NCBI RefSeq assembly: GCF_001894805.1
Contig: NZ_BCWX01000004.1
Coordinates: 310,001 to 374,000 of the forward strand
Direction: 5' to 3'
Source: Rhodococcus globerulus NBRC 14531
Lineage (GTDB): Bacteria > Actinomycetota > Actinomycetes > Mycobacteriales > Mycobacteriaceae
Length of the DNA stretch: 64,000 bases
The notes under the pieces were generated by a model, which worked only from the letters and a program-made list of their open reading frames with translations, had not been told where the DNA came from and searched no databases. Position 1 is the first letter of the stretch; every line of letters starts with the position of its first letter. Positions 1 to 8,695 of this stretch are shown here, piece after piece. The position numbers and the translations under genes are program-made.

Positions 1-404
1 GCGCTGCGAAAGAGGACGTTGCTTCGCCAGTCACCCACAACGCCGCCGCACGTCGGGTCCGAATTCAATCCGACCGTATCGCCGAAGACCGTCAGAACCT
101 GGCCTGCGCCGTTGTCCCACATGATCCCGAGATCGGTGCCGAGCACATTGAACCGTTCGACCGTCTGATTGGGGCTGAGCGCTCCGGTGATGTATTCGAC
201 CGCAGACGTGCGGCCTTGCATGTCGGGGAGATTCCCGTCGGTTCCGTTGAGCCACGGAATCGGGTTGGTCGGCCCACCTGACTTGTCGAAGATCGCCGAG
301 ATATTGCAACCCCACGGCGAGGCCTGGGCTGTTGTTGTGACAACGCCGGCGGGCACAAAGGCACAGGCCAATGCGACTACCGGCAATTTCCATGACTGTT
401 TCAT
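1..404 (-). CDS. Secreted DUF4185 domain protein (N-terminal part, cut by window edge)
   Basis: Reading leftwards from an ATG at 402-404 gives 134 open codons that run off the window, so only the N-terminus is present. It begins with a Sec-type signal peptide: MKQSWK, a hydrophobic stretch, then a likely cleavage after a TTAQA-like site near residue 28. The mature part contains VLGTDLGIMWDNG and FGDTVG, followed by DWRSNVLFRS, which I recognise as the start of a DUF4185 beta-propeller-like exported domain. A purine-rich ribosome site (AGGGGAGCG) precedes the ATG. Function unknown; probably an exported carbohydrate-related or surface protein. Confidence 0.8.
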   Translation of the reverse strand, partial: MKQSWKLPVVALACAFVPAGVVTTTAQASPWGCNISAIFDKSGGPTNPIPWLNGTDGNLPDMQGRTSAVEYITGALSPNQTVERFNVLGTDLGIMWDNGAGQVLTVFGDTVGLNSDPTCGGVVGDWRSNVLFRS

Positions 405-458
405 CGCTCCCCTTTCGCGGGGAGGATGCCCCGAAGAGAGGCGAACGTAACTTCGCTT

Positions 459-1433
459 CTATTCCGCGGCCTCTACTCGGGCACCGACGGCGTGAAGTAT
501 CACAATGTGCGGACCCCAGGGCACCAACGCGTCGACCGCACGCTCGAGGTCGTCGACAGGCGGCAGATCCTGCGGTCCCAGTACTTCGATCACCGCGGTG
601 TGCGCCTGCCACGTGACGGACCCGACTTGAACGCCCGGAACTCCAGCCAGCCACTCTTCCGCGGCATCATGGATCTGGCTCGCCCACAACGAAGCCAGAG
701 AATTCACCACCATCGGGATGGCAACAACAACCAGGGCCGACGCCAACACCAGGTAGACCCGTCGATGTCCCGCGGCAGCTGCCCCTGATTCGCGCGCATA
801 ACCGGCGATCACCAGTACCACCGTCGCCGTGATCACCATGGCAACGACATTCGACGCAAAGAGGATCAGCGCCCCCAACGCAAGCGACGGTGCACCCGAA
901 CCGAGACAGACACCCACAACGGCAAGAGGCGGAACCAGTGAAATCGCGATCGCCACGCCGGGGAGCACGTCACCGACATCGCGCCGGGTAATCGCGATCG
1001 ACCCGGCAAACCCTGTGGCGATGGCCGCCGCGAGATCCGTCAACGTCGGGGTGGTTCGTCCGGTCACCTGAGAGTTGGACAGCACACTCGTCGGGTTGAG
1101 CAGAACAAGGGAAAACAGAAAACCGAGAGCAACGACAACAACGAGCCCACCCGCGATGTACACAACACTGCGGGCAATGAGTGCGCCCCGACCGGTAACG
1201 ATGCCGAGGCCGATCCCCAGAATCGGCGTGGACAACGGAGCGACGATCATCGCCCCGATCACAGTGGCCGTCGAGTCACCCACTACCCCGGCGCTCGCGA
1301 TCATCCCGGAGAGAACGAGCATTATCCAGAACGCGGAACGTTTTGCCGCCTTGTCTCCGGTGGAGAGATCCAGCCGATCATCGAGTTCTTCGAGGCTGCG
1401 ACGCTGGCTGTCCGGAATCAGAAATGAGCGCAT
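459..1433 (-). CDS. DUF389 family integral membrane protein
   Basis: A 324-residue protein with several hydrophobic helices and the glycine/alanine-rich core typical of DUF389 (GDSTATVIGAMIVAPLSTP, ATGFAGSIAITRRDVGD). The C-terminal ~80 residues form a soluble tail. An ATG at 1469 would add 12 residues, but the ATG at 1433 is preceded by GAAAGGATC at good spacing, so I use it. The function of the family is not established; membrane location is clear from the sequence. It is a single gene on the minus strand, with the exported DUF4185 gene following about 55 bp downstream. Confidence 0.8.
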   Translation of the reverse strand: MRSFLIPDSQRRSLEELDDRLDLSTGDKAAKRSAFWIMLVLSGMIASAGVVGDSTATVIGAMIVAPLSTPILGIGLGIVTGRGALIARSVVYIAGGLVVVVALGFLFSLVLLNPTSVLSNSQVTGRTTPTLTDLAAAIATGFAGSIAITRRDVGDVLPGVAIAISLVPPLAVVGVCLGSGAPSLALGALILFASNVVAMVITATVVLVIAGYARESGAAAAGHRRVYLVLASALVVVAIPMVVNSLASLWASQIHDAAEEWLAGVPGVQVGSVTWQAHTAVIEVLGPQDLPPVDDLERAVDALVPWGPHIVILHAVGARVEAAE

Positions 1434-1789
1434 AGCCGATCCTTTCGGACAAGAACCGTGGGGTTTCATCTACACGTTAATCCCGCGGCCTCTCCGGCGA
1501 AGCGAAACTGCTCGGTTGACCGGAGCAGGCGAGCACATTGTGGCATAGACGATTTTGATACTGGAACCGAAAAGTTGAGCACGAGACTACGTATCCGATA
1601 TCGAGTTCTCCGGCGATCTAACATCCCTCAAACAATGGGATCCGTAACCGCTCTCGTGCCCAACTGATGCGAAATTGTCGGATACCCCAGTAACTCACCT
1701 ACTATGCAGTCGACTGCAATCAGTCACGAATGTATAGCGCGACAAGTCCATCGATCCCGCATATCCCACTAACTTCAGCAAGGACAATT
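1434..1789. promoter_or_regulatory. Intergenic region between divergent genes, with a 14-bp perfect palindrome at 1705-1718
   Basis: This 356-bp gap separates the minus-strand DUF389 gene from the plus-strand lipoprotein gene and should hold both promoters. The only symmetric element I see is TGCAGTCGACTGCA at 1705-1718, a perfect 14-bp palindrome about 70 bp before the lipoprotein start. It may be an operator, but no regulator in the window can be matched to it. No open reading frame or RNA gene is evident here. Confidence 0.35.
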
Positions 1790-2281
1790 ATGCTCACCTC
1801 ACGTAATTTCTCCTCTAAATTTCGGTCGACACACAACATCATGCGATCCATCATTATCGCTGGCTGTGCAATCGCAACGCTCGCCGCGTGCTCGAGCGAA
1901 ACGGACACCAATGCTGTTACGACAACAACGGAATCGATGACAACAACTACCAGCACCGCGCCCCGGACCACGACAACACCAGTTCCTATCACGACCACGA
2001 CCACATCGTCCCCAGTTGCAGAGCCTCCCGTCGCGACTCCCGCCGCAGCCCCGGCAGTCATGCCCAACGTTGTTTGCACGAACCTCCAAGACGCTCAAGA
2101 CCGTATACAAGCCGCTGGCGTCTTCTTTTCACGAAGCGCAGATGCAACAGGTGCCGGTCGCAACCAAGTGCTCGACTCGAATTGGATTGTTGTCAGTCAG
2201 TCACCTGCCGCCGGTAGCGAGGTCAACGAGCTCGAAGCAGTTCTATCCGTCGTCAAGATCGGAGAGCCTAACCCCTGCTAA
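1790..2281 (+). CDS. PASTA-like domain lipoprotein
   Basis: The 163-residue product has an N-terminal hydrophobic segment ending in the lipobox LAAC (cysteine near residue 36), so it should be a membrane-anchored lipoprotein. A linker very rich in threonine, with runs of TTTT, and in proline/alanine follows. It ends in a ~60-residue domain with the pattern MPNVVC..LQDAQDRIQAAG and SQSPAAGSEV, which resembles a single PASTA domain (cell-wall or muropeptide-binding fold). The ATG at 1790 has AAGGAC 5 bp upstream; the ATG at 1841 would give a shorter n-region with a weaker ribosome site. The Thr-rich linker is typical of wall-spanning actinobacterial lipoproteins. Confidence 0.7.
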   Translation: MLTSRNFSSKFRSTHNIMRSIIIAGCAIATLAACSSETDTNAVTTTTESMTTTTSTAPRTTTTPVPITTTTTSSPVAEPPVATPAAAPAVMPNVVCTNLQDAQDRIQAAGVFFSRSADATGAGRNQVLDSNWIVVSQSPAAGSEVNELEAVLSVVKIGEPNPC

Positions 2282-2348
2282 CCGTATGTCACTGCGTCGG
2301 TCCATCTATTCAGGCGCTTCGACTGATACACCGGCTAGGACCACTGGC

Positions 2349-2376
2349 GTACGCGTGCCTGTACAGGCACGCGTAC
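2349..2376. terminator. 28-bp perfect palindrome, probable hairpin terminator after the lipoprotein gene
   Basis: Bases 2349-2376 read identically on both strands (arms GTACGCGTGCCTGT and its complement). It lies 68 bp after the lipoprotein stop and 159 bp before the next start. No T-tract follows, which is usual for actinobacterial hairpin terminators. A perfect palindrome with no loop could equally be a protein-binding site. Confidence 0.45.
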
Positions 2377-2465
2377 CCCCATACTTTGCTTGCGCAAGAA
2401 CCTCACAGAACGATAATTCGGCGAAAACCGACACACAACCAAACTTGAGTTTGTATCGTGACCGA

Positions 2466-2483
2466 GCTGGACGTATGTCCAGC
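2466..2483. promoter_or_regulatory. Inverted repeat GCTGGAC-N4-GTCCAGC, candidate operator of the YhgE/Pip gene
   Basis: Perfect 7-bp arms separated by GTAT lie about 50 bp upstream of the YhgE/Pip start, where a repressor would act. The symmetry and size suit a TetR-type regulator, but no such gene is adjacent in this window. Confidence 0.4.
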
Positions 2484-2534
2484 GCATTCGGAGTGCCCCG
2501 CCGTCCACTCCGGTTCACGAGAAACGAGCCGTTC

Positions 2535-4559
2535 ATGGTGTCCACATCCGCTCACGACGCTTCGCCCCGGCGTGCGCATGTCATTCGCACGATCCTCGCG
2601 GTGCTGGTGATCGCGCCGCTCTCGATTGCCGCCTTCTACATGTGGGCTTTGTGGGACCCGGGCGACACTGTGAACCGTCTGCCCGTGGCCATTGTCAACG
2701 CCGACAAGGGCACCGATCTCGACGGCACCCACATCGTTGCAGGAGACGACGTGGTGGCCGCACTGGTCGACAGTGGCGACGTCGCCTGGAAGGTCGTCAC
2801 GGCTCAGGAAGCGCAGACGGGCGTCGACGACGGCACGTACTACTTCTCCGTCGTGATACCCGAGTCGTTCAGCGCCGATGTGGCAAGTGCGGCTACCGGT
2901 TCGGGACGGAAAGCCCAATTGAAGGTGGTCTACAACGACTACAACAGCCTCGTCGCCGGCCCCGTCGGCGAGAGCATCATCGCGCAGGTACGTTCAGCCG
3001 TCTCCGAATCCATCGGCGAGCAGTCCATCGACCAGGTTCTGGTGGGACTCGGCGAACTCGGAACCGGCTTCGGAGAAGCAGCCGCCGGCGCACAACAGGT
3101 TTCCGACGGCTCCGCTGCCGCACTGGCCGGCACCAACCAGCTCTACGCCGGCAGTACGGAACTTGCGGCCGGTCTCGGCGAGGCGAACCAGGGCGGACAG
3201 GAACTTGCGGCGGGAGCGGGCGAACTCGCCGCGGGTACCGATGAGGCCGCAGCCGGGTCTCGAGAACTCGCGACCGGAATGCAGCAATTGGTGGGCGGCG
3301 CGGACGAACTGGGCGCCGGGGCGCGCCAGATCAGTGAAGTGGTCGACATGGTGACGACGCCAATCCTCGACATCGCCGACTCGGCGGGTGCTGTGGTCGG
3401 TCAGCTCGACGCGTTGACGAATTCGCTTCGGCTCGCAGGTGACCCCGTGTCCGCCGGACTTGTCGACGCGCTCTCCACGTTACGAACCTCGCTCACCGCA
3501 CAACCTGCAGATGACGACGTGATGGGCCAACTCAGCCAACTCCGGGACGGCGCCAGGGAAATCACCCGCCAACTCACCGATCCGGCAAGTGACTATCGCG
3601 GCGGATTGAACGCCGCTGCCGCCGGCGCCGGCGAATTGAGCACCGGCCTCGGGCAACTGTCCGATGGTGCGCACCAACTTGATGCGGGAGCAAACGAACT
3701 ATCCTCCGGCATCGGCCAACTGGCAGCAGGCAGCGTCGAACTCCGCGACGGTCTTGGCGAGTTGAATGTCGGCATGGGTGAACTGAATGCAGGCTCGGGC
3801 GAGCTGGCCCAGGGACTCACCGACGGCGCCGCCCAGGTACCGCAGTTCACCGACGAGGAACGCGCCACCACCGCCAACCTGTTGTCGGCACCCGTCGCGG
3901 TTGACGCTCGAAACAACTACCCAGCGGCTGGATTCGGACCTGGAGCAGTACCGGCAGTGATGTCCGTAGCCCTGTTCCTCTGCGGAATTCTCACCTGGTT
4001 CGTAGTCCGCCCACGTCGTGGGCGCTCGCAGCAAGTGCATGGCTCGATGCTGCGTGAAGGTCTGCGCCGCTACCGCATTCCGGCACTCGTCACCCTTGTC
4101 ACTGCTTTGATACTGTCCGTGATTGCGCTGACCGTCGCGGATGTGGACCCACCCAGCGTGGTGGCGATGGTCGCCGTGATGATCCTTGTCGGTGCAGCTG
4201 CAGTTGCCTGCGGACGCCTGTTCACCGTTGTATTCGGCGCCGTCAACGGAACGTTCATCGCACTGAGCGCCTTGATGATTCAGATCTTTGCATTCGGTGC
4301 GGTGTATCCCATCGAACAGATGCCTGCCCCGCTGCGGTGGTTGCACGCCCTGATGCCACTGACCTGGGCACGCAACGCGATGCGCATGGTCCTGGTCGGC
4401 TACTACGGGCCGAGGTTCTGGCTGGCCGTAGCTGCCTTGGCAGCTCTGGTGATCGGAGCCGTCGTGTTCACCATCTGGTGGCGGCGCCGACAAGAGCCGC
4501 CAATTGACGATGCGCCGATCACAGAGGAGATCGTCTATCTGCAACCGGCGCAGACGTGA
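2535..4559 (+). CDS. YhgE/Pip family membrane protein
   Basis: A 674-residue membrane protein. It has an N-terminal transmembrane helix (around residues 20-40) followed by a YhgE-type extracytoplasmic domain (WDPGDTVNRLPVAIVNADKG). A long region from roughly residue 160 to 430 is built of repeated ELAAG/ELSTGLGQLSDGA-like units that should form an extended coiled structure. The C-terminus holds about six hydrophobic helices of the ABC-2 type (VYPIEQMPAPLRWLHALMP). Relatives include the Lactococcus phage-infection protein Pip and mycobacterial/ESX-linked YhgE proteins; the biochemical role is not settled. Start chosen at ATG 2535 because the conserved region follows directly; its ribosome site is weak. 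The gene is convergent with the large catabolic operon. Confidence 0.85.
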   Translation: MVSTSAHDASPRRAHVIRTILAVLVIAPLSIAAFYMWALWDPGDTVNRLPVAIVNADKGTDLDGTHIVAGDDVVAALVDSGDVAWKVVTAQEAQTGVDDGTYYFSVVIPESFSADVASAATGSGRKAQLKVVYNDYNSLVAGPVGESIIAQVRSAVSESIGEQSIDQVLVGLGELGTGFGEAAAGAQQVSDGSAAALAGTNQLYAGSTELAAGLGEANQGGQELAAGAGELAAGTDEAAAGSRELATGMQQLVGGADELGAGARQISEVVDMVTTPILDIADSAGAVVGQLDALTNSLRLAGDPVSAGLVDALSTLRTSLTAQPADDDVMGQLSQLRDGAREITRQLTDPASDYRGGLNAAAAGAGELSTGLGQLSDGAHQLDAGANELSSGIGQLAAGSVELRDGLGELNVGMGELNAGSGELAQGLTDGAAQVPQFTDEERATTANLLSAPVAVDARNNYPAAGFGPGAVPAVMSVALFLCGILTWFVVRPRRGRSQQVHGSMLREGLRRYRIPALVTLVTALILSVIALTVADVDPPSVVAMVAVMILVGAAAVACGRLFTVVFGAVNGTFIALSALMIQIFAFGAVYPIEQMPAPLRWLHALMPLTWARNAMRMVLVGYYGPRFWLAVAALAALVIGAVVFTIWWRRRQEPPIDDAPITEEIVYLQPAQT

Positions 4560-4573
4560 CCGTCGTCAGCCGA

Positions 4574-5359
4574 TCAGCGCGCTCCGCTCGTTCCACCATC
4601 GAGGGGAATTACCGTCCCCGTCAAGTAGGCGCCGCCGCGTGAGGACAAGAAGATTGCAAGACCGGCCGCATCCTGTGGCGTTCCGACCCGGCCAAGCGGA
4701 ACAGAATCCGCCACCGCCTGCGCGCTTTCCTCGTTCTCGAGCAAGAAGGCCATCATCTTCGACGGAAAGGGCCCAGGCGCAATGGCATTGACCGTGATCC
4801 GTTCGCCGGCAAGCGTCGCCGCCAACTTGCGGGTCAACATGTGCACTGCGGCCTTACTCGCTCCGTACGAGAAGTTTTCCGAGCCTGACACCACAAGACC
4901 GTCGATCGATCCGATGTTGATCACTCGCGCGGGATCGTCTGCCGTCGCCGCAGAACGCAACTGTGGCAACAACTTCTGCGTCAACAGGAAGATCGCTTTG
5001 ACGTTGATGTCGAAGATCTTGTCGAAGCCGGCTGCCGGGAAATCGTCGACGGGGGCGCCCCACGTTGCGCCGGCATTGTTCACCAGCACGTCGAGTGTCG
5101 GCGAAATCTCGGCGACCTTCGCAGCGAGGCTCTCGATTCCCTCGTCCGTGGACAAGTCCGCCGGGTGCGAGATGCAGGTGCCGAACTCGGAAAGCTCTCG
5201 CGCTGCTTCATCGCACGCTTCCGCTTTACGGGCCGAGATGACTACCGTCGCGCCGCCTTCGACAAATCCTCGAGCGATCATGTAGCCGATTCCGCGCGAA
5301 CCACCCGTCACGACGACAGTCTTGCCACTGACGTCGAACAATCCCTCCAGCAAGCTCAT
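4574..5359 (-). CDS. SDR family oxidoreductase (last gene of the 11-gene catabolic operon)
   Basis: A 261-residue classical short-chain dehydrogenase with the cofactor motif TGGSRGIG near residue 18, NNAG, and the catalytic YGASK. It should oxidise or reduce a hydroxy/keto group on an acyl-CoA or related substrate with NAD(P). The ATG overlaps the thiolase stop by four bases (ATGA), with GAGGT upstream, so translation is coupled. A four-residue insertion (TADDPA) precedes the beta-strand with the active-site serine (GSIDG). It closes the operon; the YhgE/Pip gene converges 14 bp further on. Confidence 0.85.
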   Translation of the reverse strand: MSLLEGLFDVSGKTVVVTGGSRGIGYMIARGFVEGGATVVISARKAEACDEAARELSEFGTCISHPADLSTDEGIESLAAKVAEISPTLDVLVNNAGATWGAPVDDFPAAGFDKIFDINVKAIFLLTQKLLPQLRSAATADDPARVINIGSIDGLVVSGSENFSYGASKAAVHMLTRKLAATLAGERITVNAIAPGPFPSKMMAFLLENEESAQAVADSVPLGRVGTPQDAAGLAIFLSSRGGAYLTGTVIPLDGGTSGAR

Positions 5360-6555
5360 GCGACCTCGAAAAGCCCGGCAGCACCCATGCCGCCGCCGAT
5401 GCACATGGTGACAACAACCAACTTGGCGCCGCGGCGCTTCCCTTCCAGGAGAGCATGGCCGACCAACCGCGCACCCGTCATCCCGTACGGATGTCCGACG
5501 GAGATTCCGCCACCGTCGACGTTGTACTTGTCGGGGTCGATGCCGAGCTTGTCGCGGCAGTACAGCGCCTGAGAAGCAAATGCCTCGTTCAATTCCCACA
5601 GATCGATGTCGTCGATCTTCAGTCCGTGCAGGTCGAGCAGACGCGGAATCGCGAATACCGGACCGATTCCCATCTCGTCCGGTGCGCAACCGGCAACAGC
5701 CATTCCGCGGTAGATGCCAAGAGGAGCCAGGCCGCGACGTTCCGCCTCACCAGCCTCCATCAACACCGATGCCGACGCGCCGTCGGACAGCTGTGACGAA
5801 TTTCCGGCGGTGATGGACGAATGCGCGCTGACGGTACCGTCGGCCAGCACCGGACGCAGGCTCGCGAGGCCCTCCAACGTGGTGGACGCACGATTACCTT
5901 CGTCGCGAGTGAGTGTGACCGACTCGGTGCCGATCTCGCCGGTCTCCTTGTTCTGAACCTGCTTGACCGACGTCAGCGGCACGATCTCGAGATCGAAACG
6001 GCCTGCTTCCTGAGCTGCTGCAGTGCGCTGCTGAGACACCAGTACAAACTCGTCCTGCTGCTCACGCGTGACGCCGTAGCGTTCGGCCACGATCTCGGCC
6101 GTATGCAGCATCGGCATGTAGATCGACGGCTTGTTCTCCTTCAGCCACGGATCTGCCGCACGGAAGTTGTTCATGTGATCGTTCTGGACCAACGAGATCG
6201 ATTCGACGCCACCACCGATCGCGATCTGCATACCGTCGTCGACGATCTGCTTTGCCGCCGTCGCAATGGCCATCAGTCCGGACGAGCACTGACGGTCGAT
6301 CGTCATTCCGGACACCGAGTCCGGAAGCCCGGCCCGCAGCACCGCTTGCCGTGCGACGTTGCCGCCGGAAGATCCCTGCTGCAACGCTGCGCCGAGGATG
6401 ACGTCCTCGACTTCACCACCCTCGAGCCCGGCGCGCGCAACGGCATTCGAAATAGCATGTGCAGCAAGCTCTTGAGCCTGTGTGTTGTTGAACGCGCCGC
6501 GGTACGCCTTGCCGATCGGAGTGCGGGCGGTGGACACGATGACAGCTTGTCTCAT
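5356..6555 (-). CDS. Acetyl-CoA acyltransferase (thiolase)
   Basis: A 399-residue thiolase (length normal) catalysing CoA-dependent cleavage of 3-ketoacyl-CoA. The acyl-accepting cysteine lies in [11 protein letters not shown] (about residue 89), the catalytic histidine in [11 protein letters not shown] and the second cysteine in [15 protein letters not shown] 6555 is used because the family starts with MRQAVIVST and AAAGGTCC lies upstream; an upstream in-frame ATG at 6645 would overlap the preceding gene. It is the terminal beta-oxidation step of the operon. Confidence 0.92.
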   Translation of the reverse strand: MRQAVIVSTARTPIGKAYRGAFNNTQAQELAAHAISNAVARAGLEGGEVEDVILGAALQQGSSGGNVARQAVLRAGLPDSVSGMTIDRQCSSGLMAIATAAKQIVDDGMQIAIGGGVESISLVQNDHMNNFRAADPWLKENKPSIYMPMLHTAEIVAERYGVTREQQDEFVLVSQQRTAAAQEAGRFDLEIVPLTSVKQVQNKETGEIGTESVTLTRDEGNRASTTLEGLASLRPVLADGTVSAHSSITAGNSSQLSDGASASVLMEAGEAERRGLAPLGIYRGMAVAGCAPDEMGIGPVFAIPRLLDLHGLKIDDIDLWELNEAFASQALYCRDKLGIDPDKYNVDGGGISVGHPYGMTGARLVGHALLEGKRRGAKLVVVTMCIGGGMGAAGLFEVA

Positions 6556-6580
6556 GAGGACCTTTCCAGTGTTGTGCGAT

Positions 6581-7564
6581 TCAGGGTTGGAACACGACTC
6601 GGCCGACCGTGGTGCCGTCGCCGAGGCGACCGATACCGTCGGCAACGTCCGTCAACGACAACCGCTCACTGATCAGGGGTTTGACCAAGCCTGCGTCGGC
6701 GAGCCTGGTGAGCTCGACGTGGCAATCGTCGATGGCCTGCTGGTTGTACGCCTTGTAGAGGCCCCAGTGCAGACCGATGATCGAATAGTTCTTGATGAGA
6801 GCATGATTGAGAGCCGGTTGTGGAATCGTGCCACCGGCAAATCCGATGATGACGATCCGGCCTTCGAACGCGATGCACTTGGTCGACTTTGCGTACGCAT
6901 CGCCGCCAACCGGGTCGAAGACCACGTCGGCGCCCTTGCCGCCGGTGAACTCCTTCACCGCGGCAACAAAGTCCTCACTGTGACGGTCCACCACGAGGTC
7001 CGCCCCGAGCTTGCGCGCGTACTCGGCCTTCTCCGGTCCGCCGACAACACCGATCACCTTGGCACCGGCAGCTTTGCCGAGTTGCACTGCGGCACTGCCC
7101 ACACCACCTGCGGCGGCATGAACAAGCAGGGTCTCACCTTCGAGCAGTTGTGTGCGACGGTGCAGCGCGAACCACGCCGTCTGATAGCCGATGCTCAGCG
7201 CGGAGGCTTCGGCGTCGTCCAGTGCCGATGGCGCCGGAAAGGTGTTGTTCTGGTCCAGCACCGAGAATTCGGCAAAGCCACCCGACGGCAAGCTCGGATT
7301 GCCGATCACGCGATCGCCTACCGCAAACTTCGTGACCGAATCACCCACGGACACAACTTCACCACACAATTCCACACCGGGAGTGAAGGGCAGCGGCGGC
7401 TTGATCTGGTACTCACCACGGCACATGAGTACGTCGGGGAAGTTCGCCGGTGCTGCGAGTACCTTCACCAGCATTTCCGTGGCACCAGCTGTGGGCTCCG
7501 GCACCTCCTCCAACGAGAGGACATCGCGGGGTTCACCGAGTTGATTGACGCGCCAAGCCTTCAC
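6581..7564 (-). CDS. Zinc-free NADPH:quinone oxidoreductase-type MDR protein
   Basis: A 327-residue medium-chain dehydrogenase/reductase. It has the QOR-like N-terminus ([17 protein letters not shown]), lacks the zinc-binding cysteines of alcohol dehydrogenases, and carries the nucleotide-binding motif [19 protein letters not shown]. The start is GTG with GGAGAA eight bases upstream. It may reduce an enone/enoyl intermediate or recycle quinone; the operon context (acyl-CoA dehydrogenases, thiolase) suggests an enoyl-thioester or unsaturated-carbonyl substrate. It lies 33 bp after the acyl-CoA dehydrogenase gene and 25 bp before the thiolase gene. Confidence 0.85.
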   Translation of the reverse strand: MKAWRVNQLGEPRDVLSLEEVPEPTAGATEMLVKVLAAPANFPDVLMCRGEYQIKPPLPFTPGVELCGEVVSVGDSVTKFAVGDRVIGNPSLPSGGFAEFSVLDQNNTFPAPSALDDAEASALSIGYQTAWFALHRRTQLLEGETLLVHAAAGGVGSAAVQLGKAAGAKVIGVVGGPEKAEYARKLGADLVVDRHSEDFVAAVKEFTGGKGADVVFDPVGGDAYAKSTKCIAFEGRIVIIGFAGGTIPQPALNHALIKNYSIIGLHWGLYKAYNQQAIDDCHVELTRLADAGLVKPLISERLSLTDVADGIGRLGDGTTVGRVVFQP

Positions 7565-7597
7565 AGTGTTTTCTCCAGTTTCGGTAGTGAGGGTGGT

Positions 7598-8695
7598 TCA
7601 GGACGAGATGGGGAGGTCTACGAGCTCGGCAAGCCGCGCCCGGTGCTGATATGCAGTTCCCAGCGTCAATTGGTCACTCTTGGCTCTCTTGAGATACAGG
7701 TGCGCCGGATACTCCCACGTCATACCGATCCCGCCGTGAAGCTGTACACATTCCTCCGCCGCATGAACCGCGACTCCGCTGCAGTACGCCTGAGCGAGCG
7801 TCGCAGCAACTGCCGCGTCGGAGTCACCGCGTGCATAGGTATCAGCCGCATAACGCGCGGCCGCACCCGCAGAGCTGACTTCGAGCCACAGGTCCGCCAG
7901 ACGATGCTTGATCGCCTGATACGAACCGATTGCGCGGCCGAACTGCTTGCGTTCCTTCACATAAGCCAGCGTGGTCTCGAGGCACCACTGCGCCACTGCG
8001 AACTGCTCTGAGGCCAGGAGTGCACTTCCGCAGAGCAATGCCTCCTCGACAGCCTCAGCGGCATTGCCACTGTCGACGCGGATCGATGGCGCCTCCGCGA
8101 ACTCGACGTCCGCCAATCGGCGCGTCATGTCCAGGGACAGGATCGGTGTCACAGTAGCGTCGGCGATCCGCACGATGTGCAGCTCCACACCACTCTCACC
8201 GGCAACCGGAACAACAAGAACATCGGACTCGGCGACGCCGGCAACCGTGGTGACGCTGCCGACAAGTCCGCTTACCGTCGCTCTGACCGTGGGCGCGAAA
8301 GTACCTGGTGCAGTGGATAACGGGACGATCAGAGCAGCCGTCGAATCCCCGGCTGCCAATCGACCGAGCACCTCGGTTTCGCCGGCTTTCAACAGCGCCG
8401 TCGTCGCCAGCACCGCACTCGTGAAGAACGGAACGGGAGCGACCGCGCGGCCGATCTCCTCCATCACGACCGCCGCCTCACGCGTCGACGCGCCGGCCCC
8501 GCCCAGCTCCTCAGGTACCAGCAGTCCCGCCAAACCGAGTTCCGACGCCAGGGACTTCCACAGCCCGGTGAAGTCGGCGGACACGTCGTCGTAGGCAGTG
8601 ACCACGGTGTCGGCACCTGAGCGCGCACTCAGCAAACGTCGGACACTGGCACGCAGGTCTTGTTCGGTCTCGGAGTACAGCAGATCGGCGCTCAT
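7598..8695 (-). CDS. Acyl-CoA dehydrogenase family protein, probable non-catalytic partner subunit
   Basis: A 365-residue acyl-CoA dehydrogenase-fold protein: an N-terminal helical domain, a central beta domain, and a C-terminal helical domain with QFGRAIGSYQAIKHRLADL and QLHGGIGMTWEYPAHLYLKRA. The C-terminus lacks the usual xEGxTSEI segment that carries the catalytic glutamate in the neighbouring paralogue. Its start overlaps the stop of that paralogue by four bases (8692-8695). In actinobacteria such adjacent unlike pairs often form alpha2-beta2 heterotetramers (the FadE26/27 or ChsE4/E5 type); I infer the same here. Confidence 0.85.
   Translation of the reverse strand: MSADLLYSETEQDLRASVRRLLSARSGADTVVTAYDDVSADFTGLWKSLASELGLAGLLVPEELGGAGASTREAAVVMEEIGRAVAPVPFFTSAVLATTALLKAGETEVLGRLAAGDSTAALIVPLSTAPGTFAPTVRATVSGLVGSVTTVAGVAESDVLVVPVAGESGVELHIVRIADATVTPILSLDMTRRLADVEFAEAPSIRVDSGNAAEAVEEALLCGSALLASEQFAVAQWCLETTLAYVKERKQFGRAIGSYQAIKHRLADLWLEVSSAGAAARYAADTYARGDSDAAVAATLAQAYCSGVAVHAAEECVQLHGGIGMTWEYPAHLYLKRAKSDQLTLGTAYQHRARLAELVDLPISS

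Noticed and set aside
2016-2534. N-terminal extension of the YhgE/Pip protein through the lipoprotein gene
   Set aside because: The frame is open but reads across the lipoprotein gene, its probable terminator and the operator; the family begins near the ATG at 2535.
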